Below, one piece after another: positions 1 to 7,535 of a DNA stretch of 10,042 bases (its first letter is position 1; each line of letters starts with the position of its first letter). Both the position numbers and the translations under genes were made by a program. The stretch spans positions 1 to 10,042 of the forward strand of contig CBFGRU010000109.1 of the NCBI GenBank assembly GCA_965651255.1. Reading direction: 5' to 3'. Below the pieces are notes generated by a model that was not told the DNA's origin, ran no database searches, and was given only the letters and a program-made list of their open reading frames with translations. Source of the stretch: CBFGRU01 sp965651255. GTDB lineage: Bacteria; Planctomycetota; Phycisphaerae; Phycisphaerales; SM1A02.

Positions 1-1452
1 GAATCCGCTGCCGCCCTTGGAGGAGAGCGTTTTTATCGTGGACATCGTTGCGCTGCCCGGCAGAGCATACGGGTGCTTCGCCAGTCCATTGAACAGACGC
101 CCGGTGATCACGGGCTGGTCGGGATCGCCTTCAAGAAACTCCACGATGACTTCCTGTCCGATGCGCGGCAGGAACACCGTGCCGTACCCTTTCCCACTCC
201 ACGCCTCGGACACTCGAATCCAGCAAGAACTATTTTCATCAGCCGAGCCGTAGCGATCCCAGTGAAACTGTACTTTGACGCGACCGTGTTCATCAGTCCA
301 GATTTCTTCACCGGCCTTGCCGACCACGGTGGCCGTCTGCGGGCCAGAAATCTCGGGAATCTCGGTCAGAGATGTAAGACGATATGGCTGCTTCGACTCG
401 ATGACGGTGAACTCGCAGTCATACGGCTCGTCGCTGCCTCCGCCCGTACCGAACTCATCTGAGAACAGGTGGTGTCGCGCGGAAACGATCAGGTACTCGC
501 GATTCTGATCCTGCCGCGGATACTCTATCATCTCCACCAGATCTCCGACTCCAAGCGGCCGCGCGTCCATTCGACCCGTGGCCAATTCATGTCGGCAGGC
601 CTCCTGTTCAATGCGCAGCCGCGCATTTCGCTCGCCCACACTGGTTGATGCGTACGCGCCGGGGTAGTCATAGAGTTCAAACTGCGCGAGCGCGTGTTCG
701 CGAGCAATGGCTGCGCGGGTCTCCATCGGTGCGCGAGGACGAACAAAGTCGTAGTCATTCAACGCGACTGACCCGGAACGAAGCTCCTGGGTCACCTGCC
801 ATGCGTAGATATGCTCTTCGATGCGTCGCGTGCCATCATCCCGAGGGAAGTATCGAAGCGTCTTGCAGTCGTCAACCCGCGTGTGCGATGACTGACCATC
901 GGCAAGCATCAACTTGTGTTTGCCGTTCTCGTGTTTGAAGTAGTAGTAGATTCCCTCTCGCTCCATCAGTCGCGTCACGAAATCAAAGCTGGTTTCGCGA
1001 TACTGCACGATGTAGGGCATCGCATCATACTGACCGGACAGTGACTCCTCGAAGTCGGTGAACCCAAAGTCGCGGAACACGGTCTTGATGATGTCCGGAA
1101 CAGAAAGGTCTTGAAAGATTCTGCAATCGCTGGTCCGGGTCAACAGCCAGATCCACGGCCGAACTTCCGCGTGGTAGACCGCAAATCGTTCACGGGCGCC
1201 GACGTGCGCAAACCGTGACACGAACCCGTTGAAGTAACGTGTGCGGTTCTGCTGGGGCATTTCCAGCCGTACCGTGACGTTCTGCCCGATGAGGTCTTTC
1301 AGCGGAATCTCGTGATTCTCGCTGAGAAGCTCGAGCTGATATTCAAACGGGCGACCAAGTTCCTCGTACCCCGTCATGCGAGCCAGAAGAAGGACATCTT
1401 CGCCAAGCGGCGTGTCGATTGCGATTTCCCGTTGACTCTGTGTTGCCGGCAT
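1..1452 (-). CDS. vgrG: VgrG spike protein of the T6SS (5' portion, 484 codons, cut by left window edge)
   Basis: VgrG trimers form the spike at the tip of the Hcp tube, puncture target cells and carry effectors. I translated the minus strand from the ATG at 1452; the frame stays open for 484 codons to the edge. Residues 1 to about 370 are the gp27-like part, with an early LxRMTGYEELGRPFEYQLELL stretch and GxEFxxRLMEREGIYYYF-like text (here TSFDFVTRLMEREGIYYYF). The gp5-like OB-fold follows, with WTDEHGRVKVQFHWDR near residues 385-400, PRIGQEVIVEF at about 429-439 and FLEGDPDQPVITGRLFN at about 438-454. These are family hallmarks. The C-terminal needle and any fused effector domain lie outside the window. 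The start is supported by a strong Shine-Dalgarno, GAGGTGA, 5 nt upstream. The gene shares strand with clpV but is separated from it by a plus-strand gene, so it probably has its own promoter. Confidence 0.96.
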   Translation of the reverse strand, partial: MPATQSQREIAIDTPLGEDVLLLARMTGYEELGRPFEYQLELLSENHEIPLKDLIGQNVTVRLEMPQQNRTRYFNGFVSRFAHVGARERFAVYHAEVRPWIWLLTRTSDCRIFQDLSVPDIIKTVFRDFGFTDFEESLSGQYDAMPYIVQYRETSFDFVTRLMEREGIYYYFKHENGKHKLMLADGQSSHTRVDDCKTLRYFPRDDGTRRIEEHIYAWQVTQELRSGSVALNDYDFVRPRAPMETRAAIAREHALAQFELYDYPGAYASTSVGERNARLRIEQEACRHELATGRMDARPLGVGDLVEMIEYPRQDQNREYLIVSARHHLFSDEFGTGGGSDEPYDCEFTVIESKQPYRLTSLTEIPEISGPQTATVVGKAGEEIWTDEHGRVKVQFHWDRYGSADENSSCWIRVSEAWSGKGYGTVFLPRIGQEVIVEFLEGDPDQPVITGRLFNGLAKHPYALPGSATMSTIKTLSSKGGSGF

Positions 1453-1457
1453 ATTCC

Positions 1458-1464
1458 TCACCTC
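1458..1464 (-). promoter_or_regulatory. Ribosome binding site of vgrG
   Basis: On the minus strand the bases read GAGGTGA, a seven-base match to the anti-Shine-Dalgarno complement, with 5 nt to the ATG at 1452. It fixes the vgrG start. Confidence 0.8.
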
Positions 1465-1467
1465 TCC

Positions 1468-1480
1468 CGGGCACCGCCCG
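1468..1480. repeat. Short inverted repeat (5-bp stem, 3-nt loop) in the vgrG leader
   Basis: CGGGC and GCCCG flank ACC, just upstream of the vgrG Shine-Dalgarno. It could form a small GC-rich hairpin in the vgrG mRNA close to the ribosome binding site, or be chance. There is no following T-run, so it is not a terminator. Confidence 0.3.
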
Positions 1481-1482
1481 AT

Positions 1483-1493
1483 GGTACCGTACC
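1483..1493. repeat. 11-bp perfect palindrome GGTACCGTACC
   Basis: The half-sites GGTAC and GTACC are symmetric around the C at 1488, between the TATA-like element and vgrG. The position would suit a dimeric regulator, but I do not recognise a known operator, and a palindrome this short can be chance. Confidence 0.25.
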
Positions 1494-1570
1494 TCGGCTG
1501 GTCGTGGTAGGGGGCAGGACGAGAGATTCGCTATACTCTGGCCCGAACAGGCGGAAGGTAATCTCCCACG

Positions 1571-2980
1571 ATGGACGAATTGTTTGATACAGCACGGTCG
1601 TTACAGCGCGCCGGGCAACTGGAAGAGGCCGAGTCGGTCTACCGGGAACTGCTTGCCGGCCATCCGGACTGTTTGAAAGCATGGAACAATCTCGGTGTGT
1701 TGCTCGAGCGGACGGGGCGTCCAGATGAAGCGGTGGATGTGTACCAACGGGCGATCGAGCTCGATGGACAGCAGGCCATGCTGCACTACAACCACGGTCA
1801 CGCCCTGCATGAAGCCGGTCATCTAGTTGATGCGGTTGAGTCTTATCGGCGCGCCCTTACCCTGCAGGAGGATGATGGTGACACCCACGCCAACCTGGCG
1901 ATGGCGCTGCATCAATCCGCGCGGGCCTCGGAAGCCGTTCCGCATTATCAGCGTGCCATGATGCTACTGGGAACCGATGCGGTGTTGGCCACCCGCCTGG
2001 GGGAGTGTCTGTACGTCGTCGGACACGTCCGACCCGCCCGCGAGGCATACGCCAGGGCAACCAGTACCGACCCGGACTACGCGGAGGCGTTCGCCGGTCT
2101 GGCGCGCTGCGATGAAGTGCTGCGCGAGTTCAAACCGGCGCTTCGCTGGTATCAGCGCGCATGCAAGCTCGATCCGCAACTGACTGCGGCTCACGAAGGG
2201 TCCATACGCTGTGCTCATCGCCTGGGTCTGGTCGAGGAGATTGAACGAGGATTCGCTGAATGGAATCGAGCGCAACCGGATCACCCCGTCGCTGAGCACA
2301 TGCGCGCTGCGCTCCTTGGCGACATTGTGCCCGATCGCGCTTCGGTTGACTACATCGCGAACGTGTTTGACGGATTCTCAGTTACGTTTGACCAGACACT
2401 CGAGCGATTGCAGTACCGAGCACCGGAACTCATCGGCAGACAACTGAAGAGTTATCGTCCCGATGGTGCTCTGGATGTCCTCGACCTCGGATGCGGAACG
2501 GGTCTTTGCGGGCCACTGGTCCGGCCGCTTGCGAAGAAGTTGGTGGGCATTGACCTCTCCTCAGGTATGCTCACCAAGGCGAAAGAGCGCGGAGACTACG
2601 ATGAACTTATTCAGGTCGATATCCCTGCTTACCTTGCACTGAACCCCCAAGGGTTCGACTCCATCATCGCGGCCGACACCCTTTGCTACTTCGGTGATCT
2701 GCGCGAAGTTCTTCACGCTTCCGCGAGTGCGCTGCGTCAAGGGGGAATATGCATCTTTACCGTCGAACGCGCTGAACGCGAGGAAGCAGGGGAACATGGC
2801 TTCATTCTGCGGGCACACGGACGGTATGCACACGACGAAGCTTCGCTGCGCGCGCTGCTGAACCAATCTGGATTCAACGTTCTTGAGATGACCGATGAAG
2901 TGTTGCGCCACGAGGGTGGTGAGCCGCAGCACGGGTGGTTGGTAACCGCTGAACGTACGACGGATGACGTCACTGGCTGA
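1571..2980 (+). CDS. TPR-repeat class I SAM-dependent methyltransferase (COG4976-like)
   Basis: The protein has 469 residues. Residues 1-238 divide exactly into seven consecutive 34-residue tetratricopeptide repeats, with typical W/Y, L/A, G, A and Y positions (for example repeat 2, LKAWNNLGVLLERTG). A linker, about 239-290, contains VFDGFSVTFDQTLERLQYR, typical of TPR-methyltransferase fusions. A Rossmann methyltransferase domain follows, with motif I LDVLDLGCGTG at 301-311, motif II VGIDLSSGML at 325-334 and an acidic-loop D-I near 350. It should bind S-adenosylmethionine; the substrate is unknown, and TPRs usually bind a protein partner. No signal peptide or membrane segment is seen, so it is probably cytoplasmic. 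An in-frame TAA at 1559-1561 means the start cannot lie further upstream. It is divergent from vgrG and convergent with the 185-aa ORF, the only gene here on the plus strand. A role in T6SS is inferred from position only. Confidence 0.9.
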   Translation: MDELFDTARSLQRAGQLEEAESVYRELLAGHPDCLKAWNNLGVLLERTGRPDEAVDVYQRAIELDGQQAMLHYNHGHALHEAGHLVDAVESYRRALTLQEDDGDTHANLAMALHQSARASEAVPHYQRAMMLLGTDAVLATRLGECLYVVGHVRPAREAYARATSTDPDYAEAFAGLARCDEVLREFKPALRWYQRACKLDPQLTAAHEGSIRCAHRLGLVEEIERGFAEWNRAQPDHPVAEHMRAALLGDIVPDRASVDYIANVFDGFSVTFDQTLERLQYRAPELIGRQLKSYRPDGALDVLDLGCGTGLCGPLVRPLAKKLVGIDLSSGMLTKAKERGDYDELIQVDIPAYLALNPQGFDSIIAADTLCYFGDLREVLHASASALRQGGICIFTVERAEREEAGEHGFILRAHGRYAHDEASLRALLNQSGFNVLEMTDEVLRHEGGEPQHGWLVTAERTTDDVTG

Positions 2981-3001
2981 TGTGCTGGCGCGCAGCGAGC
3001 C

Positions 3002-3559
3002 CTACGTCAAGTTGCTGAACCCATCCCGATACGCGCTGTCACAAGGAAAGTGCGTGGTGAGTTGCCACGAGCCACCTTTGTTGAAGACAAGACACACCAG
3101 GTCTGCCTGAGTGTCTTCGCCACGACGATGCGCAGTTGCTGCTTTGTACGGATCGGTCAGTTCTGCAAAGTACAGGAATCGACTGTCAGGCTTCTCCGGG
3201 TGCTGCTTATACGACGCAGTACTCTTCTTTCCCAACGCCGTTGTCACGATGGAGAGACAATCGTCCACAGTGACGGGATGCCGCTGCTCGTACGTGACGC
3301 GCTTCCACTGCGACTTCTTGTCCTTCTTTCCCAAGCGGTCCTTCTCAACCGTGGGATCAGCAATTGACTGCCAGGCGCCAGTGGATGATGTCTTGTAGTA
3401 ATAGCCGCAAGTTGGTTTGTTGTTCAGCGCGGCGCGTGCGTTGTGTTCCGAGAAGTGGCTCTGGTCATGGAACGTATTGTTCCCTTTCAACAGACTGAAC
3501 ATCTCGCCACCGGAGAAAGCGTTCAACGTGGCCTTAGCGTCTTGCAGAGTGATGGGCAT
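3002..3559 (-). CDS. Unrecognised 185-aa protein downstream of clpV; possible T6SS cargo or accessory protein
   Basis: I do not recognise the family. It is not Hcp, PAAR, TssA or a DUF1795-type adaptor by any motif I know. A good Shine-Dalgarno (AAGGGG, 3567-3572) lies 7 nt upstream of the ATG, and the gene follows clpV on the same strand after 47 nt, so it is likely real and possibly co-transcribed. The protein is hydrophilic and slightly basic, with no signal peptide or transmembrane segment. The N-terminus has a His-rich patch, FHDQSHFSEHNARAAL (30-45), the middle a Lys-rich stretch (residues 73-87), and the C-terminus a hydrophobic strand followed by GGSWQLTTHFP (162-172). Cysteines are at 51, 101, 156 and 173. 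The ending faintly recalls small RelE/barnase-EndoU-like nuclease toxins, but this is a weak resemblance. Hand counts of five 60-base lines give 48-57% GC, possibly a little below the core genes. The function is unknown. Confidence 0.75.
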   Translation of the reverse strand: MPITLQDAKATLNAFSGGEMFSLLKGNNTFHDQSHFSEHNARAALNNKPTCGYYYKTSSTGAWQSIADPTVEKDRLGKKDKKSQWKRVTYEQRHPVTVDDCLSIVTTALGKKSTASYKQHPEKPDSRFLYFAELTDPYKAATAHRRGEDTQADLVCLVFNKGGSWQLTTHFPCDSAYRDGFSNLT

Positions 3560-3566
3560 GTTCGAT

Positions 3567-3572
3567 CCCCTT
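3567..3572 (-). promoter_or_regulatory. Ribosome binding site of the 185-aa gene
   Basis: The minus strand reads AAGGGG with 7 nt to the ATG at 3559. It supports independent translation of this gene and decides its start. Confidence 0.6.
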
Positions 3573-3606
3573 GTAGCATGTGTGCAAACTCAACCGTGCC
3601 TTGCGA

Positions 3607-6417
3607 TCAGGCGAACTCGTAGCCGAAGTCGCCGTCATTGACGGTAATGTGAACTTTCTTGACCGGTTGCCCCTCCATCATGTGGTTCAGAAACTCACGG
3701 CTGATGGTGGGAAGCATGGTGTTGGTCAGAATGGCATCGATCATGCGGCCTCCCGACTCAAGCTCCGTGCACCGGGATGCAATCAGATCCAGCACATTAT
3801 CGTCGTACGTGAACGGCACGCGATGGTTGCGCTCCAGTCGTTTCTGGATTCGTGAGAGTTGCAGCTTGGTAATGTTGCGCACCATCTCATCTGACAGCGG
3901 GTAGTACGGAATCGTGACCAGTCGGCCGAGCAGAGCTGCCGGGAAGACCTTGAGCAGCGGTTCGCGAAGCGCTTTGGCAATTCCTTCCGGATCGGGCATG
4001 AGTTCCGGGTCACGACACATGTTCATGATCAGATCGGAACCAACGTTTGATGTCAGCAGAATCAGCGTGTTCTTGAAGTCGATCATTCGACCTTCACCGT
4101 CTTCCATGACGCCCTTGTCGAACACCTGGAAGAAAATCTCATGAACATCGCTGTGCGCCTTCTCCACTTCATCAAGGAGCACAACCGAGTAGGGTTTGCG
4201 CCGCACTGCTTCGGTCAGAATGCCGCCTTCACCGTACCCGACATATCCGGGGGGTGATCCCTTAAGCGTCGAAACCGTGTGGGCTTCCTGAAACTCACTC
4301 ATGTTGATTGTGACAACATTGTGTTCGCCGCCGTACATGGCTTCTGCCAGCGCAAGGGCGGTTTCGGTCTTGCCGACCCCAGACGGCCCCGCGAGGAGAA
4401 ACACGCCGACGGGCTTGGAAGGATTGTCCAACCCCGCCCGCGAGGTTTGCACGCGCCGGGCGATCATTTCGAGTGCGTGCGTCTGACCGATGACGCGCTG
4501 ATTCAGGTGATCAGCAAGTTTGAGAATCGTCTCAATCTCATTCCGGACCATTCGTCCTACCGGAATGCCTGTCCAGTCCGCGACCACGCTGGCGACCGCC
4601 TGGGCATCGACCGAGGGAAGAATGAGCGGATTCTCACCCTGAAGCTCCGCGAGTTGCGCCTGAAGGGTCTTCAGTTCATCGAGTACCTGGGCCCGCTCAT
4701 CTTCAGAAAGCGGAGTTCCCGAATCCTTCTCAAGCGTTGCCGTACCGCTCCCGCTTGCCTCCGATGCCGAGACTTCGCCCTTGGCAGTTTGCACCTTGGT
4801 TCCCACCGCGGCCTGTGCGGTGCGCTCTTCGATGGCAGAGTGCGTTCCCTCAACTGTTCCCGCAACCCCTCGAAGCTTGGCTCGAAGCTCAAGGATCTGC
4901 TCGACGAGCGTCTTTTCCTCGTTCCATCGCTCTTCGAGTGTCGCAAGACGAGCGCGCGATTCTTCCAGCGCTGTCTGAGCACGGGCTTCGCGCTCATCAG
5001 TTTCCACACCAACCGCTCGCTCGCGACCGATGATTTCGAGTTCAGTTTCCAGTGCTGTGATTCGCTTGCGCGTGTCATCGACATCAGCCGGAACGGCGTA
5101 CTGAGAGATCGCCACTCGCGCGCAGGCCGTATCCAGCAGCGAAACGGACTTGTCCGGCAATTGTCGCGCCGGGATGTATCGATGCGACAGCCGAACTGAT
5201 GCTTCGATCGCTTCATCGAGCAATTGGACTCGATGGTGTTTCTCCAGCGTCGAGGCGATTCCGCGCATCATCAGGATCGCCTTTTCCTCGCTTGGTTCAT
5301 CGATCTGAACCACCTGAAACCTTCGTGTCAGGGCCGGATCTTTCTCGATGTGCTTCTTGTACTCAGCCCATGTGGTGGCGGCAATGGTGCGCAAAGTGCC
5401 ACGCGCGAGCGCCGGTTTGAGCAGATTGGCAGCATCGCCTGTCCCCGCCGCACCGCCGGCCCCGATGAGCGTGTGCGCTTCATCAATGAACAGGATGATC
5501 GGCTTGGGAGACGACTGCACTTCTTCGATCACCTGCCGAAGCCGATTCTCGAATTCGCCCTTCATACTTGCGCCCGCCTGCAGCAGGCCGATGTCGAGTG
5601 CGAGCAATCGAACGTTCTCAAGCGGTGGGGGGACATCGCCCGCTGCGATCCGCAGGGCGAATCCTTCGACGGCCGCCGTCTTCCCGACGCCTGCCTCACC
5701 CGTCAGAATGGGGTTGTTCTGACGCCGACGCATCAGAATGTCAACGATCTGCCGGATCTCTTCATCGCGACCGACAATCGGATCAATCTCGCCCTTTCGC
5801 GCACGTTCCGTCAGATCGACTGCGAACTTCTTCAGCGCTTCCTGCTTCCCCATCTGCGCCGGGGCAACACCGTCGCCGCCTTCCGCGCCGCCGGATTGTC
5901 CCGAGCCGAAGGTCGTGCCGTCCTGCGCCGACATGGATTCTTCAGGAGACGCGGAGACGATCTTGCTGAAGTCATCGGCAAGTGCTTCGGGCTTGATCTT
6001 CGCGAACTCACTCGAGAGAGAAAGAAATGCGTTACGCAACCCCGTTGTTTTCAGAATGCCGTAGACCAAGTGCCCCGTGCGCACCTGCGACTCGCCAAAC
6101 TTCAGTGTGCCGTACACCCAGCCGCGTTCAACGGCCTCTTCCACGTGGGCTGAGAGGTCGCTTACATTCGTCGCCCCGCGCGGCAGCCGGTCGAGGGCCT
6201 CGGTCAGATCCTTCGCGAGGCGCCCCGGTTCGAGCCCGAAGTGACGAATGATGCGATGGAGGTCGGAGTCCTGCAACTGCAGTACCTGGTGAATCCAGTG
6301 GGCCAGTTCAACATACGCATTACCGCGCATCTTGCAGTAGACGGTCGCGCTCTCAATAGCGCGGTAGGCGAGTGGATTGAGCTTGCCAAACAGATTGACG
6401 CGACTGATTTCGCTCAT
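3607..6417 (-). CDS. tssH: TssH/ClpV, AAA+ ATPase that disassembles the contracted T6SS sheath
   Basis: ClpV is a cytoplasmic hexameric Clp/Hsp100 ATPase that extracts TssC from the contracted TssB/TssC sheath for recycling. The 936-residue protein starts with the ClpV-specific Clp_N domain (about 1-155; MSEISRVNLFGKLN, then TEALDRLPRGAT at 72-83). A Gly/Ser-rich linker follows (about 158-190). The first AAA+ domain has Walker A GEAGVGKT (240-247), Walker B ILFIDEAH (308-315) and LTRRF (363-367). A coiled-coil middle region (about 448-595) is followed by the second AAA+ domain, with Walker A GPSGVGKT (677-684), pore loop GYVGYGEGG (724-732), Walker B VVLLDEVEKAH (745-755) and sensor-2 GGRMIDAIL (889-897). 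All catalytic motifs look intact. It is somewhat longer than the roughly 870-900 residues I recall for characterised ClpVs, due partly to an Ala/Ser/Thr/Glu-rich segment at 518-570. Its ATG overlaps the tssG stop as ATGA, implying coupled translation. GGAG lies 7 nt upstream. Confidence 0.98.
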   Translation of the reverse strand: MSEISRVNLFGKLNPLAYRAIESATVYCKMRGNAYVELAHWIHQVLQLQDSDLHRIIRHFGLEPGRLAKDLTEALDRLPRGATNVSDLSAHVEEAVERGWVYGTLKFGESQVRTGHLVYGILKTTGLRNAFLSLSSEFAKIKPEALADDFSKIVSASPEESMSAQDGTTFGSGQSGGAEGGDGVAPAQMGKQEALKKFAVDLTERARKGEIDPIVGRDEEIRQIVDILMRRRQNNPILTGEAGVGKTAAVEGFALRIAAGDVPPPLENVRLLALDIGLLQAGASMKGEFENRLRQVIEEVQSSPKPIILFIDEAHTLIGAGGAAGTGDAANLLKPALARGTLRTIAATTWAEYKKHIEKDPALTRRFQVVQIDEPSEEKAILMMRGIASTLEKHHRVQLLDEAIEASVRLSHRYIPARQLPDKSVSLLDTACARVAISQYAVPADVDDTRKRITALETELEIIGRERAVGVETDEREARAQTALEESRARLATLEERWNEEKTLVEQILELRAKLRGVAGTVEGTHSAIEERTAQAAVGTKVQTAKGEVSASEASGSGTATLEKDSGTPLSEDERAQVLDELKTLQAQLAELQGENPLILPSVDAQAVASVVADWTGIPVGRMVRNEIETILKLADHLNQRVIGQTHALEMIARRVQTSRAGLDNPSKPVGVFLLAGPSGVGKTETALALAEAMYGGEHNVVTINMSEFQEAHTVSTLKGSPPGYVGYGEGGILTEAVRRKPYSVVLLDEVEKAHSDVHEIFFQVFDKGVMEDGEGRMIDFKNTLILLTSNVGSDLIMNMCRDPELMPDPEGIAKALREPLLKVFPAALLGRLVTIPYYPLSDEMVRNITKLQLSRIQKRLERNHRVPFTYDDNVLDLIASRCTELESGGRMIDAILTNTMLPTISREFLNHMMEGQPVKKVHITVNDGDFGYEFA

Positions 6418-7535
6418 GTGGTGGCTCCGACAGTCTGTTGAGTACTCTTCGTAGCGATTGTTGAATAAGCAGTATGACGGTCTCGACCACTGACACGCCG
6501 CTCAGCACGACGCACACGGATGGCATCGATCGTCAGGTCATCAGGGTCATGTGTTGGATCGGTCTTGCCGATCCACGTGGTCCAGCCGAGGAGGCCGGAT
6601 TGGCCGAGTGCGGTTCCGGGCACTTCATCGCGGCGAAGGACGAGCGTGGCTTCCCAGGTGAACTCTTCGCCGAGGTAGTTTCTGATCCAATCCGCAACCA
6701 CTGACAGCCCACCCCCACTGGGCAGGAATCGTTCGTATTGCTTCAGCGAAAGCGGACCAAAGGTCAGTGAGAACTTGTGCTGACATTCCCACATGGTGGA
6801 GCCGACAATCGCACTCTCGCCGAGTGTCCCCGCGTCAGGTCGCATGCCCAGTCGCAAATGGCACTCCGACGGAATCTCCATCCACTGCCCGGCAAACTGA
6901 TCGAGCCGAACGGGAACCTTGAAGTAATCACCAAGGATTGCTTCGAGTCCTTCGGCATTCCGAGTTGGTGCAGCCAGGCGGCCTGCGTAGTACAGCTTCG
7001 CGTGATCCGGGACACGATCGAGTTCGCGGAGTGATGACTGCCCCACGCCGATGAATGCGCCAATGTAGTCAAAGAAACGATTGGTCTCAGGTCTGTCGAA
7101 CTGCACCGTTGGCTGCGCTGCTGCCCACCCGCGGTAGAACAGGCAAAGCATGCGGTGATGAAACAGGTCCATGAATCGCGCGAAAGTCGGATCCCGATGC
7201 TGCCGGATACGATCGCGGGCGTACTCGGAGAGATGCAGTGGCAATGGTCCGTTCGGGCCGAACAGGCCGAAACAGAGCACTTCCAGGCGCGGTTTGTTTC
7301 CTTCCGACGCAGGCGTGAACCCCGAAATGGAGGCCGGAGCGAACGAAACCTCCGGCGACTGTCCCAGTCGAACTGGTTCTTCCGCGGCGTGGGCGGCATT
7401 GCCCAGGCGCGGCATGGCCGGATGCGCGGCTTCAATCCAGCGCAATGCCTGGAACATCTCGTAGCGCCACGGTTCGCGCGCGATCGCGTCGAACAGGCCT
7501 ACAGGATCGGGCGTCGTCCGAGCCGGGCCGGCCAT
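6414..7535 (-). CDS. tssG: TssG, T6SS baseplate wedge protein
   Basis: TssG (ImpH/VasB family) joins TssF, TssE and TssK in the cytoplasmic baseplate wedges onto which the sheath assembles. The 373-residue protein has the family N-terminus (YEMFQALRWIEAAHP, 25-39), the hallmark FGLFGPNGPLPLHLSEYAR (89-107) and the downstream FMDLFHHRMLCLFYRGW (121-137). It also has the C-terminal block FGPLSLKQYERFLPSG (259-274). Length is normal for the family, roughly 330-370. The ATG at 7535 has GAGGGGAGA about 8 nt upstream, inside tssF, so the two genes overlap by 37 nt. The stop overlaps the clpV start by 4 nt. The C-terminal tail beyond about 340 is Arg/Thr-rich and less conserved-looking. Confidence 0.97.
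   Translation of the reverse strand: MAGPARTTPDPVGLFDAIAREPWRYEMFQALRWIEAAHPAMPRLGNAAHAAEEPVRLGQSPEVSFAPASISGFTPASEGNKPRLEVLCFGLFGPNGPLPLHLSEYARDRIRQHRDPTFARFMDLFHHRMLCLFYRGWAAAQPTVQFDRPETNRFFDYIGAFIGVGQSSLRELDRVPDHAKLYYAGRLAAPTRNAEGLEAILGDYFKVPVRLDQFAGQWMEIPSECHLRLGMRPDAGTLGESAIVGSTMWECQHKFSLTFGPLSLKQYERFLPSGGGLSVVADWIRNYLGEEFTWEATLVLRRDEVPGTALGQSGLLGWTTWIGKTDPTHDPDDLTIDAIRVRRAERRVSGRDRHTAYSTIATKSTQQTVGATT

Larger units (their letters stand above)
1453..1570. promoter_or_regulatory. Divergent intergenic region between vgrG and the TPR-methyltransferase gene
   Basis: This 118-bp stretch must hold the 5' signals of both divergent genes. A -10-like TATACT (plus strand, 1532-1537) overlaps a -10-like TATAGC read on the minus strand (1535-1530). 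Neither has a convincing -35 hexamer at 16-18 bp, so promoter assignment is tentative. Two small inverted repeats lie on the vgrG side: CGGGC-ACC-GCCCG at 1468-1480 and the palindrome GGTACCGTACC at 1483-1493. Both would fall in the vgrG leader if transcription starts near the TATA box. The plus-strand gene has GGAAGG at 1553-1558, 12 nt from its ATG, which is a weak and rather distant ribosome binding site. Confidence 0.4.

Noticed and set aside
73..462. Plus-strand open frame of 129 codons near the left edge
   Set aside because: It is antisense to the conserved OB-fold region of vgrG and shows no domain of its own.
2984..2996. Intrinsic terminator between the convergent genes
   Set aside because: Only a 4-bp stem with a GC-rich loop and no T-tract on either strand.
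3002..3559. Calling the 185-aa gene hcp, PAAR or an Eag/Tap adaptor
   Set aside because: None of the motifs I know for these families appears; the protein was left without a name.
4279..5199. Long plus-strand open frame (306 codons) antisense to clpV
   Set aside because: It lies wholly inside clpV, whose minus-strand protein has complete family motifs; the plus-strand translation has no recognisable domain.
5224..6153. Long plus-strand open frame (309 codons) antisense to clpV
   Set aside because: Same reason: it is antisense to the ClpV N-terminal half and shows no domain or ribosome binding site of note.
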